Positions 17,044 through 25,444 of a stretch of 61,555 nucleotides of DNA are shown one piece after another. A program made the translations under genes and the position numbers. Under the pieces are notes generated by a model. That model saw only the letters and a program-made list of their open reading frames with translations. It did not search any database and was not told where the DNA came from. The DNA comes from Gammaproteobacteria bacterium. GTDB taxonomy: Bacteria; Pseudomonadota; Gammaproteobacteria; Pseudomonadales; Azotimanducaceae. The stretch spans positions 1 through 61,555 of the forward strand of contig JAPOYV010000100.1 of the NCBI GenBank assembly GCA_026706385.1. Reading direction: 5' to 3'. The stretch's first letter is position 1. The number at the start of each line of letters is the position of its first letter.

Positions 17044-18789
17044 CTACCAGCTCCCTCGTTTCCCCATCTGCCTAGCAGCGAGCAACAACCTCTCGCGGTT
17101 TCCCTCTGAGAATCCGGCAGCCAGCAGATCTGCGACCAGCGCACCGTTGAGCACGCGCGGCAACACGTTGCGCCGCCGCCCCAACGAGAAGCGGCCCAAC
17201 GGAACGAACGGTCGTTCGCCGGTACCAAGTTCCGCCTGCGAGTACTGCCCCATAAACTCAACCGTCGCGACTATCTCCCATGTGTCGTAAAGCCTGTCGA
17301 AATCAGCCAGCAAACCCATCGTCTCGCCACCCCACTCGGAGAAGAGCTCCGCCAGATGGTTCGAAAGTGCCAGCCGGTTGTTCTCCATGCCTTCAAGGAG
17401 TTTCCAGTGATCGTCTGCGCCCCACCAACCGGCGTAGAGTACGTCGACAAGTCGTTCAGGCTTGGGTGACTGGTACCTCTCAATGCGGCGGTTGAACAGC
17501 CTGTGCAGCACATCCCACCGCCGAGCCTGTACAAGAGACAGACCATACGCGCTCACGAGGAGAACGCTTGGGTACTCGCGCAACTCCAGCCATAGACTCA
17601 TGCCGCCCTGCGGTTCGTTGGCAGATCGAAACACCGCCAGAATCGCGTTGAGGACGCTGTCGAACTCCATGTCCGACCCCCAACGTCCAAGAAGAGCGAG
17701 CACTCTCGCTAGAGGTTCCGTGGCCGCCTCGTAGACCGCTACGCGCCGTTGAAACTCCTCCCGCGTCACGTCGCCGTGCAACGGCATCGAAGCGATGGTT
17801 TCGTTGTCAAGCAGCTTTCGGATTTCCGACGAGAGCAGGTCCTCGAGCGCAATACGGTTTCGTTCGGGTTCCGCCAACAACTGCTTCACCGTGCCGAGCA
17901 GCATTTCAACGTTCTGAGGGCTTTGCCGATGGCTGCGCGCCACCACTTCCAACCGATTGGCGAGATCCCCGAAGAAACTGTCGGCGTCCGAAATCGGGAC
18001 GACCGAGGCCCGACGGTGCGCAATGAGTTCGCCAGCAGCCCCGCCCGGTTCGCCCCGTGCAGCCCAGTAGGTCGGATATCTTCGCGATGGAGCGCGCAGA
18101 ACCGCGTTCCGCAGCGCCGCATCCCACTCCCCTGACCAGCCGCACACCACGAGACCGTATTCGTCGAACACCCGGTCCAGGAAGGCGTCGTACCCCTCCG
18201 GGTACTCCGATAACTCGGCGTCGGTGTTTCTGATACGCGAATCCTTGTAGTCCCCATGGAGCTTGAATAGGAAGCAACTCGAGTGCGCAGCCGGCTCCGC
18301 TCCCCTCAGGGCATCTTCCGACGCAACGACGGTCGGTTCGACGCCGTGCTCCCGCAACGCGTTCTCCATGAGCCTGTCGAAGTTCGTGGTGACGATCACG
18401 CGCACGTAGCCGTCCCGAACCAGGCGCGCTACAGCTCGGTGCGCCTCCGTCGGCGTCTTGACGCCGCGGCCTCGTTCCTCGTCGGTCGGCTCCATGTAGC
18501 TGTGCAGAAGCGCACGTCTCTCCTCCGGCGAACGGCCTAGTTCCCGGACTACTTCCGAGTAATCGGGCTCCTTGCCGGTCGATTTCCGGTACCAAGCGGC
18601 CCAGTCGCTGTGGGACGACACGCCATCGAGCGCCGCCAGGCGACGCACCAGGTCCAGCGTGATCTCCCAGCCCGTCGGAATCTGCGCCGCGCGGGACATT
18701 CCGGAGCCCAGCAACAGCGCGTAAACGCCCGGACTCTGGTAGATCGAGAAGGCGAGCCGGGTCGACAGGTCGGTCGTCGTGTCGGGCAC
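17044..18789 (-). CDS. SIR2-domain protein (putative NAD-depleting defence effector)
   Basis: About 581 residues. No ATG precedes the domain, so I use the GTG at 18789 (VPDTTTDLSTRLAF); the start is uncertain. Residues about 20-260 hold the SIR2 signatures: the NAD-binding GSGMSRAAQIPTGW, VTTNFDRLMENAL, the catalytic histidine in FKLHGDYKDS and VVCGWSGEWD. The remaining 300 residues are helical with no motif I know. SIR2 effectors in Thoeris, DSR and similar systems destroy NAD+ on infection. The gene follows a DUF3883 gene by 29 bases on the same strand, within an island that also holds a restriction-modification gene. Defence is inferred from domain and context. Confidence 0.75.
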   Translation of the reverse strand: MPDTTTDLSTRLAFSIYQSPGVYALLLGSGMSRAAQIPTGWEITLDLVRRLAALDGVSSHSDWAAWYRKSTGKEPDYSEVVRELGRSPEERRALLHSYMEPTDEERGRGVKTPTEAHRAVARLVRDGYVRVIVTTNFDRLMENALREHGVEPTVVASEDALRGAEPAAHSSCFLFKLHGDYKDSRIRNTDAELSEYPEGYDAFLDRVFDEYGLVVCGWSGEWDAALRNAVLRAPSRRYPTYWAARGEPGGAAGELIAHRRASVVPISDADSFFGDLANRLEVVARSHRQSPQNVEMLLGTVKQLLAEPERNRIALEDLLSSEIRKLLDNETIASMPLHGDVTREEFQRRVAVYEAATEPLARVLALLGRWGSDMEFDSVLNAILAVFRSANEPQGGMSLWLELREYPSVLLVSAYGLSLVQARRWDVLHRLFNRRIERYQSPKPERLVDVLYAGWWGADDHWKLLEGMENNRLALSNHLAELFSEWGGETMGLLADFDRLYDTWEIVATVEFMGQYSQAELGTGERPFVPLGRFSLGRRRNVLPRVLNGALVADLLAAGFSEGNRERLLLAARQMGKRGSW

Positions 18790-18818
18790 TCTGGGATGTT
18801 CCAACCTGTCCCGTTCGA

Positions 18819-19652
18819 TCAGCGCAGCTGCACTTCGAAGTTCACCGGTTCGAGGGCCAAATGGACGTCTAGCGGGGGCCGCAGCTCGAAAGCCCTTGGC
18901 GCACCTCGGAAGTTCCACACCCTCACCAGGCACCACTCCGCCGGCCGGGACTTTGCAACGGCGAGTTCGTTGCGCGAAATGTAGAACGGTGTGCGTTCCC
19001 AGCCGTTCGTCGTCTTCACCTCTACCAGCCGCGGCGTTCCGTCCGCCCAGAAGCTTCTGATGTCGTATCCGGCACCGTCCCCGTCTTCCTCTGAGACCCA
19101 CCGTACGCGCCGCGCGAGGTCGTGTCGGTCGATGGTTGTCAGCCGTTCTCGCTCGTAGCCGAGCACCAGGCGCTCACCCGCTCGTCCGAGCTTGCGGTTC
19201 CGCTCTGCGCGGGCCGCCGCGTTGTGTTTCCGCGACTGGCCAACCACACGACTTATCCTGGCCGCTTCTTCAGTATCCTCCGGTTTCCGCGGGGGTTCCC
19301 CCATCGTGAGTTTCCTGGCGTCATCGAGCGCACCGTCCTCGCCCGGTCCCCAATCCGGCACTGTGTCGTCCCGCTGACGAAGACGACTTTCGACCGCGGG
19401 GTACAGCGACGCCTGAAAATTGGATGCCGGCCGGTAGCCTTCGATCCAGTTCTCACCCAGCACTTGCAGGACGGCGCTGATGTTCCGGTGTTTGTATTCG
19501 ATCGAACCGTGCGTGCGGTTGATCCTCGCCCGTAAACTCTCGTTGTGTTCGCTCTTCACGTAGTCCCGCCCATCGTCCTGCGCTTCGAGCATTTCGAAGT
19601 AGTCTGCGACGACTAATGCGTTCTCTTCGTCTGTCCAAAGTCCACGAGCCAT
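18819..19652 (-). CDS. DUF3883-domain protein, partner of the SIR2 gene
   Basis: A 277-residue protein starting at the ATG at 19652 (MARGLWTDEENALVV). The N-terminal third (ENALVVADYFEMLEAQDDGR, then IEYKHRNISAVL and ENWIEGYRPASNFQ) is a segment often paired with this domain. The C-terminal third is DUF3883: GYDIRSFWADGTPRLVEVKT, then PFYISRNELAVAKS and WCLVRVWNF. DUF3883 resembles the restriction-endonuclease fold (D...VEVKT), so nucleic-acid binding or cleavage is plausible. It reads directly into the SIR2 gene, suggesting a sensor/effector pair; this is inference. Confidence 0.75.
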   Translation of the reverse strand: MARGLWTDEENALVVADYFEMLEAQDDGRDYVKSEHNESLRARINRTHGSIEYKHRNISAVLQVLGENWIEGYRPASNFQASLYPAVESRLRQRDDTVPDWGPGEDGALDDARKLTMGEPPRKPEDTEEAARISRVVGQSRKHNAAARAERNRKLGRAGERLVLGYERERLTTIDRHDLARRVRWVSEEDGDGAGYDIRSFWADGTPRLVEVKTTNGWERTPFYISRNELAVAKSRPAEWCLVRVWNFRGAPRAFELRPPLDVHLALEPVNFEVQLR

Positions 19653-20040
19653 GACGCGCACACTAGCATCAAGCGGACCGCAGGGCACCGACCCGTCGTC
19701 AACCGCCCGCGGGTCGAGCCAAGCCCACCTCAAATGATCCCCGTTCCCAGCCGGCCAATTGAGCGCGGCGGACGAGTTCCCCCTAGTCGTTCAAGTTGCG
19801 ATGCCACGAGTCGCGCCATCTCTTCGCCCGACCGGACAATTGCCAGTCATCAAACAGCCCGCGTTTAGGTGGTCTGCCCTCCTCACCAGAGAGATGGGCT
19901 TCCACGCCTCTCGGTCGACTCCGCCGCTCCGCTGAGTCGGCGACCCCCTACGAAACGACGCCTGACCTACTTCCCACTTCGCGGCGATGTCAACGCTAAA
20001 CCATGTGGAGATTGCGCAATGCCCACACCATTCCCCCACC
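19653..20040. other. Short stretch with no supported gene
   Basis: About 390 bases between two leftward transcription units. One minus-strand frame is open for 97 codons but has no family resemblance or ribosome site. This probably holds the promoter of the DUF3883/SIR2 pair and the 3' end of the upstream unit; I could not identify clear -35/-10 boxes. Confidence 0.4.
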
Positions 20041-20669
20041 TCAATCAGCGATATCCAGCTCCCCCAGCTCGAAGTACCTAGCAATGAGCTTTATTATATA
20101 TATCCTTGCCTCCCTGAGCGTCATATTCCCCTGAATCAGGTTGCTTCGGTGTGTCCGCCATGCGACGTTTTCCGGAACGTGCTTCGGTTGAATTGTCGGA
20201 TTCTCGTGCCCCAGATGGATCAACGACACTCCGTGTGTAGGCTCGATTGCCTCCCCCGAAAAGGTCTGGAAATCGAGTGGTTCCAATAGCAGGCTGTCGC
20301 AATAGGAGCCGCACAACGGTTCCGCTCCCAAATATCGTTCCGTCAACAACTCGATCGTCTCATCATCTACCGCAGGGCATTTGAAAACGCGAGCAGGAAT
20401 CCCAAGAGCCGAAGCTCGATGATCTTGCAGTCCACTTCCGTCCCATATTGGGGATCAGCAGTAGCCAGACGCCACCTCGGCTCCCGATTCGATTGAAACT
20501 GCCCCGTTTGCCGACGTCCGGACCTGATGGCTCTCCTCTCTATGCCTTGCAGGATCGTGTCGGCCACATCCGCCTCGCGAAACGCCTTTCGCACAGCCCG
20601 CCGGTCCGCGTCGATCTCATCCAATGACCCGGGGGGATCGGCTTCCGAGAAATCAAATAATTCGTTCAT
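20041..20669 (-). pseudogene. Small partner gene of the methylase-specificity protein, split by a frameshift
   Basis: Two abutting frames look like one protein of about 209 residues. The first runs from the ATG at 20669 to codons near 20395 (MNELFDFSEADPPGSLDEID to CKIIELRLLG). The second continues from IPARVFKCPAVDDETIEL to the stop at 20041, including HGVSLIHLGHENPTIQPKHV and NLIQGNMTLREA. A -1 shift near a GGG run at about 20395-20400 would join them. The start is 20 bases after the methylase stop. I do not recognise the family; the H-L-G-H-x-N segment hints at a metal or nuclease role. It may be a real mutation or a sequencing indel. Confidence 0.55.
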
Positions 20670-20689
20670 GGCGCTTCGTTGCCAGTCGG

Positions 20690-23197
20690 CTACCTCCCAA
20701 TTGTCAAGAATGCGAACTCGTCGCCACCCGCGTCGTCCCCGGGCACTACACTAAGAACCGTCCGCCAAGCTAACTGTCTTGCGGCTACACGATTCCCGAT
20801 GACCGTTCCCACGTCCTCAATGATCCTTTGGCGCTTAGAGGCCGATCTGGGAAACGGAAGAACCAGTTCTTCGATGCGCCGGCCAAGCGTATCGATGATG
20901 TCTTGCGTAAACCTTTTCGCGAAAATCTGTTCCTTAACCAAGGGACTGCTGAGAGTCGCCAATAGCAGATATGGATGTACCTCCTCAGGCGCCGTCGATC
21001 GGATCTTGTAGATGTGGCTTTGATAGACAATCCGCGTGTCGAGGGATGTCACCAGCGCACACGTCCCAACCAAATACGTCCCATCACGAACCATCAGGAT
21101 GTCATTCTCCTGTACGTCTTGCTTCTCCCTGTAGTAAGCGTAGAGAGACTCGCTTAGACCATGCTTTGGATCGATCTTAATTTCCCAGTTTGCAATATCG
21201 GATGTGCGTATGAACGGAACATCACCCGTTCCATAGGCCAGCTTGCCAACCTCGTTCCCCGTAGATAGCTCCACGATTCCATCCTCTACCAAATCTCCGA
21301 GTCTTGTCGGATTGTGCGTCGTGCCTATCGTACTGAGTTTCCGCCGGACCTCCGGGTTGTAGTACTTCGGCAGGTAGATGTCGTCAACGATCTCATTTGA
21401 CTCCACGGTGAACCCGAGGTGGTCATACTCCAATCTTCCCAAGTCTCTATATTCGTTGTACTTCGATTGAATGGCTGGGACATCGTCGTGCGGGATGCCG
21501 TGGCCCCTTGAGTCATGCCCGCACCAGCGAGCCACCGCCATGAATGTTCGCCCGCTGTTCTGCGTTTTCAGGCCGTCCTCCTTTTGAAGAAGCACAGCGC
21601 AGGTTTTTGCATGCGTGTAAGGCTGAAACAACTCCTCAGGAAGCGAGATGACCGCCCGGATCGCAGCCACGCTCTGAATGTACCGAATAATGTAGCGGTG
21701 GTTAGGATTGCAGAGCATGCTCTCGGGCAAGATGATCCCAATCCGACCCCCCGGCTTTAGCAGACTCAAGCATCGCTCAATGAACAGGATCTGCGGAGAC
21801 TGCCCATCCCGGAGCTTGCTGGTTTCTTCAAACTTTTGCGTATCCTTGTCCCAGCGCCACCTGTGTGCCAACCGGTATCCGGCCAGAACGCCTTGATCAT
21901 CCAGCTTGAGCTTCTTCCCGAATGGAGGATTCGTGATGACCACGTCAAACTGGCCGAAGGGCACCCCATCCTGCGCATGGCTACTCCATCGCTCCGGCTT
22001 CTCAAGGCTGTTCTCGCAATACACACCCGCCCGCCCATCGCCAATGATCGCCATATACGCCTTGGCCACCCTGCTTAAGAAAGCGTCCTTGTCAACTCCC
22101 CGGAAATTCCGAATGGCAACTTTCTGTTGTTCGCTGAATATCTCGCTTTCTGGCCAGTCAAGTTCCTCCCCGGATAGCTGCACTTGCCGCCAAACGTGGC
22201 GCAACGCGTCCACCAGAAATCCACCGCTGCCGCAGGCCGGGTCGATAATCTTGTCGGTTGGAGTAGGAGCCGTCAGATCAACAAGCAGCTTGACCACGTT
22301 TCTCGGGGTAAAGAACTGACCTTGGCCGCCTTTGAGCGACGGTCCAATGAACGTCTCGAACGCGTCCGCAATGGCATCCCGCTCACTGTCGACTAGGCAG
22401 TAGAGCTGCATGGCCCCGACGGCGTGCATCAACGACGCATCATCAAGGAGTAGCTCGTCGTTTAGGCCAATGACATCCGAGTACTGTCGCTTCACGCGCT
22501 CGAACAGCTCCTCCAGTCGCGCTCGGACATCTTCTCCAGGCTCGTCTACACCGACCCGGAACTTAACCTTTGCGTCTGCCTTAGTGAATCTCTCATCGTA
22601 AATCTTGCAGAACACCAAATTGATCATCTGTTGCGCGAATACCTCGTCGCGGGTGATCCCAACCGCGTTCGCCGCAAGGTAGTTCCGAATAGACCTGAAA
22701 ACAGCCTTGAGATTGTGAGCCGGCTTGAGGTCGCTCCGCCTATATCGCCCGATGTCGGCTAGACGCTCCCCGTATTTCGGAATGCTAGGTATCTCTTCGA
22801 ATAGAGCTTTTCCATCGGTCTCTCTCTTCTTAACGAAGAGGGACTCGTCTCCATTGAACCAGACCCCAATCTGGGCGCTGGAGAACCTAAGGTAATCTTC
22901 TAACTGGGACCTACCATCCTTTCGGGAGCGCTTTTTGCACTCCACAATTATGAGTTCCTTCTCTACGGAACGCTCCTCGTCCACAAACACGGCGATGTCG
23001 ACTGGGTACTCTTTCCTTAGGTCGGGCGGTCGTACCTTCACGCGCCATTGCGGATGCGTCTGAATATGTGCCTTTGGGTACTCGTAGTCTTCGACCAGCA
23101 ATCTAGCGAAAACCTGGACAGCATCAACTTCCTCGGGTGTGTTTCGAACCAACTTCCCGGAGATGAAGTCCTCGACAAGCCTACTGTCAGATTGCAT
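20690..23197 (-). CDS. Single-chain restriction-modification protein: HSDR_N nuclease, N6-adenine methylase, specificity domain
   Basis: 835 residues. The N-terminal ~140 residues resemble the type I R-subunit nuclease domain (HSDR_N): VDIAVFVDEERSVEKELIIV followed by ECKKR gives the D...ExK catalytic pattern. Residues ~180-560 are a type I-like N6-adenine methylase with KGGQGQFFTPRNV, the SAM motif DPACGSGGFLV and the catalytic NPPFG. The last ~200 residues are a target-recognition half like HsdS (TRLGDLVEDGIVELSTGNEV, VPFIRTSDIANWEIK, QDVQENDILMVRDGTYLVG). No helicase motor is present, so it is closer to type IIG or BcgI-like enzymes than to type I. The small partner gene follows immediately. 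Confidence 0.8.
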   Translation of the reverse strand: MQSDSRLVEDFISGKLVRNTPEEVDAVQVFARLLVEDYEYPKAHIQTHPQWRVKVRPPDLRKEYPVDIAVFVDEERSVEKELIIVECKKRSRKDGRSQLEDYLRFSSAQIGVWFNGDESLFVKKRETDGKALFEEIPSIPKYGERLADIGRYRRSDLKPAHNLKAVFRSIRNYLAANAVGITRDEVFAQQMINLVFCKIYDERFTKADAKVKFRVGVDEPGEDVRARLEELFERVKRQYSDVIGLNDELLLDDASLMHAVGAMQLYCLVDSERDAIADAFETFIGPSLKGGQGQFFTPRNVVKLLVDLTAPTPTDKIIDPACGSGGFLVDALRHVWRQVQLSGEELDWPESEIFSEQQKVAIRNFRGVDKDAFLSRVAKAYMAIIGDGRAGVYCENSLEKPERWSSHAQDGVPFGQFDVVITNPPFGKKLKLDDQGVLAGYRLAHRWRWDKDTQKFEETSKLRDGQSPQILFIERCLSLLKPGGRIGIILPESMLCNPNHRYIIRYIQSVAAIRAVISLPEELFQPYTHAKTCAVLLQKEDGLKTQNSGRTFMAVARWCGHDSRGHGIPHDDVPAIQSKYNEYRDLGRLEYDHLGFTVESNEIVDDIYLPKYYNPEVRRKLSTIGTTHNPTRLGDLVEDGIVELSTGNEVGKLAYGTGDVPFIRTSDIANWEIKIDPKHGLSESLYAYYREKQDVQENDILMVRDGTYLVGTCALVTSLDTRIVYQSHIYKIRSTAPEEVHPYLLLATLSSPLVKEQIFAKRFTQDIIDTLGRRIEELVLPFPRSASKRQRIIEDVGTVIGNRVAARQLAWRTVLSVVPGDDAGGDEFAFLTIGR

Positions 23198-23259
23198 ATG
23201 TCCGTATGTTCCGAGATCGGGGGAGGAGCCGCCGCCAGGGATTTTACACGCAAAGGACC

Positions 23260-23870
23260 TCGCCTTTGGAAGCTAAGGACCGTCTTCGGTCGCCTTCGTC
23301 CAGTCCCGTCCACCGGCCTTCCAGTACAGCGCGTACTTCAGCGCCATCAGCGGACTCAGCGGCACCAGCTGGGGCGCGCGCTCGGCCCGAGGCCGCCAGC
23401 GTGCTCTGCTTGCGCCACCATACGAGCTCCGCGACACCCTTCAGCTGCTACGCCCGTACCGTCCGCTCGTTCGCGTAGAACGCGCCGATCAGCGCCGGCG
23501 CAGCTTCAGCCAGCTCCGGTTCGGCGTGCACCGCCTCCTCGAAGCCGCGACTGGGGTGCGACCAGCACTGCGAACGCAGGACGCCCGCGGGCTTCGCTGC
23601 GTAGCAATGAGTACGCCTCGTACCGGTCGCTCGACAGCACCCGCTCGAAGTCGCCCAGAGGGTCGCAGCGTGACGGTACTTCAGCGTCGGCGCGAACGGC
23701 AACACGACCTCGTCCGCTTCGCCGAAAACCGGCCCAGGAGTGCCCCAGGGCTCATCTTGCCGGGCTCGCGCACGCTGGCCCTGCGTGCTCCATCTGCGCT
23801 GCCGTGCGCCGCGTCCGCATCCGCGTCTCCGAACCCGGCGAATCTTCCATAGTGCCCGCCACCGGCCATG
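23260..23870 (-). pseudogene. IS66-family transposase relic
   Basis: The minus strand carries scattered IS66 TnpC-like pieces in different frames. They are GDFERVLSSDRYEAYSLL near 23640, QCWSHPSRGFEEAVHAEPEL with ALIGAFYANERTVRA around 23460-23570 (the CWAHxRRxFFE...ALIxxLYAxE block), and SPLMALKYALYWKAG near 23330 (the S-x-L-x-x-ALxYAL-x-W block). Multiple frameshifts and the loss of most of the gene make it dead. I found no intact terminal repeats. It separates the methylase gene from the next small gene. Confidence 0.55.
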
Positions 23871-24248
23871 CCTCAGATGTGACCATTTACCATCCAGTCA
23901 CCCGAGGCTCAAAGGGGCACCGCCTTTTGCGACGGGGAGATCCAGCCAGGGGCTTAGCCGACCCGTCCGCGACCAGTGTCTCCAATGCTGAGATCTCGCT
24001 CGCCATCGTCCTAGGTAACCGCGAGCTGTTCCTTACCGCCTACGCAGGGCAACGGACGCGCAAGAGCCTTGCCGGTTTTCGACACCCTCCTCCTATGTCG
24101 CGAACGGCTCCCCCGGCAACCTCGCGCCCTGCCATTCGTCGTCGTCAAGGCCAAGCCCTAACGGGCGGCGCTACCGCGCCGGCCTTGACCACGTCGATGC
24201 CGGGCGCGTCGGCGCGGGGTACGCCATTCGCCAGACAAGGATTCCTCC

Positions 24249-24731
24249 ATGCAAAAAACCACCAAGAACAGCGGTCCCACCGAGCTCCCAGATACCGGTG
24301 TCTCCCAGAATCCGGTCAATGCCCCACTCGACTTTGACCTACTACAGGACATCATCACGAAGTTCGAGAACAGCACAGCAGAACGGCCACCGTCGCGCCG
24401 TGACGTCTTGAGCTCGTTCCATGAGGCCAACGCGGTCGACAAGAGTGACGGAGTCGTTTCAGATGCCGAGTTGCGCAGCGCCCTAGTTGCCCTGTGCTTC
24501 GACATCGTCCGCCAACAGGCGAAACCCAACGAACGCCTGCGACGCTTCCTCCTCTGCGAGATACAAGGCGGCAAGCCCGTCGTGCTCCGCATGAGCCTTG
24601 ACGAATGCGCCCTACGCCGCGAACGCGACCGCATTCTTGCCGCAGCGCCGACAGCCCGCCTCCACCTCCTCCGCGAGGACTATGTCCGCGTGGCGGCCGA
24701 CGTCCACTCGGACGCCGACGAAGCGCGCTAA
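24249..24731 (+). CDS. Hypothetical protein
   Basis: A 160-residue soluble protein starting at the ATG at 24249, preceded by AAGGATTCCTCC. The N-terminal 30 residues are Pro/Thr/Asn-rich and probably flexible. The rest is helical and charged (FDLLQDIITKFENSTAERPP, then SDAELRSALVALCFDIVRQQ and LRREDYVRVAADVHSDAD-like stretches). Amino-acid composition is balanced, unlike the surrounding spurious frames, which is why I accept it. No family recognised and no clear operon partner. Confidence 0.5.
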   Translation: MQKTTKNSGPTELPDTGVSQNPVNAPLDFDLLQDIITKFENSTAERPPSRRDVLSSFHEANAVDKSDGVVSDAELRSALVALCFDIVRQQAKPNERLRRFLLCEIQGGKPVVLRMSLDECALRRERDRILAAAPTARLHLLREDYVRVAADVHSDADEAR

Positions 24732-24821
24732 GAGCCCCGGCGCTCTGCTTGAGATAGTCAGACACCGAGACCCCTCCGACATGACGCCGCGCTAAATCGA
24801 AACAGATCGCTACCAGACGCC

Positions 24822-25010
24822 TTACCGACCTACTCTCACGTCCAGAGCCATCGCCCCGCCAGACGCGCACACCGCCCCCAGTCCGCATGTCACATACACC
24901 GGGCCCGCCCTTAGTTCGATCTCGCCATCTACGCCGCCTGGTGCGGCGCGCGGGCCGGTGCCGGTGCCCGTGCCGGCGAGCCCGGCCACGGTGGCGCCCT
25001 CAAGCCTCAT
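24822..25010 (-). CDS. Small Gly/Ala-rich hypothetical protein
   Basis: A 62-residue frame with a strong ribosome site (GGAGG, 6 bases before the ATG at 25010), the main support for a real gene. The product is Gly/Ala/Thr-rich (VAGLAGTGTGTGPRAAPGGV) with two short hydrophobic strands and no membrane helix. No family recognised. It is divergent from the AT-rich promoter-like stretch near 25076. Confidence 0.4.
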   Translation of the reverse strand: MRLEGATVAGLAGTGTGTGPRAAPGGVDGEIELRAGPVYVTCGLGAVCASGGAMALDVRVGR

Positions 25011-25444
25011 GACGTTCCTCCAAATCGCAATATTTGCGGTGGGTCAAGTGTGGCGTCGCTCGGCCCGCAGACAGGTATAATCTTTTTATATCAACAGCTT
25101 GTAAGCGTACATCCCTCCTACCTCTCGATCCCCTTCCCGGAACCCGCCCCATTGCCGCAAACGATCTCCTACCGGATCCTCGCCTTGACGACTGTCCTGC
25201 TGGCGTCAGCTGCCCTGCTCAACTCAGCCAACGCCACCCACGCGATGACCAGTCCCTCCGATCCTTCGCACCAACCCGCGAGGCAACTCCCGAACATCGG
25301 GTGTACCAACCTTGTTAGGCTAGCTCCACCGCTCGCGCACCGCTGCAAGTACCCGGGAAGCGGCTTCCCTCTCGTCATCGAACCGCATTAACAGACGATG
25401 TCCAGCGCCGTCCTTGGCGTCCGGACCGATCCAAGCTCTAGGGG
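25011..25444. other. Intergenic stretch with promoter-like sequence and a doubtful small secreted ORF
   Basis: A perfect -10 box TATAAT (25076-25081, plus strand) lies in an AT-rich pocket, but I see no matching -35. Downstream, a plus-strand frame ending at 25391 contains a signal-peptide-like segment (LTTVLLASAALLNSANA) and a short Pro/Cys tail, but lacks a convincing start codon or ribosome site. I do not call it a gene. Confidence 0.35.

Noticed and set aside
20380-20410. Programmed -1 frameshifting in the small partner gene
   Set aside because: No slippery heptamer in the zero frame; a GGG run makes an indel more likely.
24092-24106. 15-bp exact repeat (CCTATGTCGCGAACG) also at 29770-29784
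   Set aside because: Only two copies seen, with no extended similarity or terminal features; could be chance or tiny remnants of one sequence.
25050-25391. Small secreted protein with a signal-like segment
   Set aside because: No acceptable start codon or ribosome site; the hydrophobic stretch alone is not enough.
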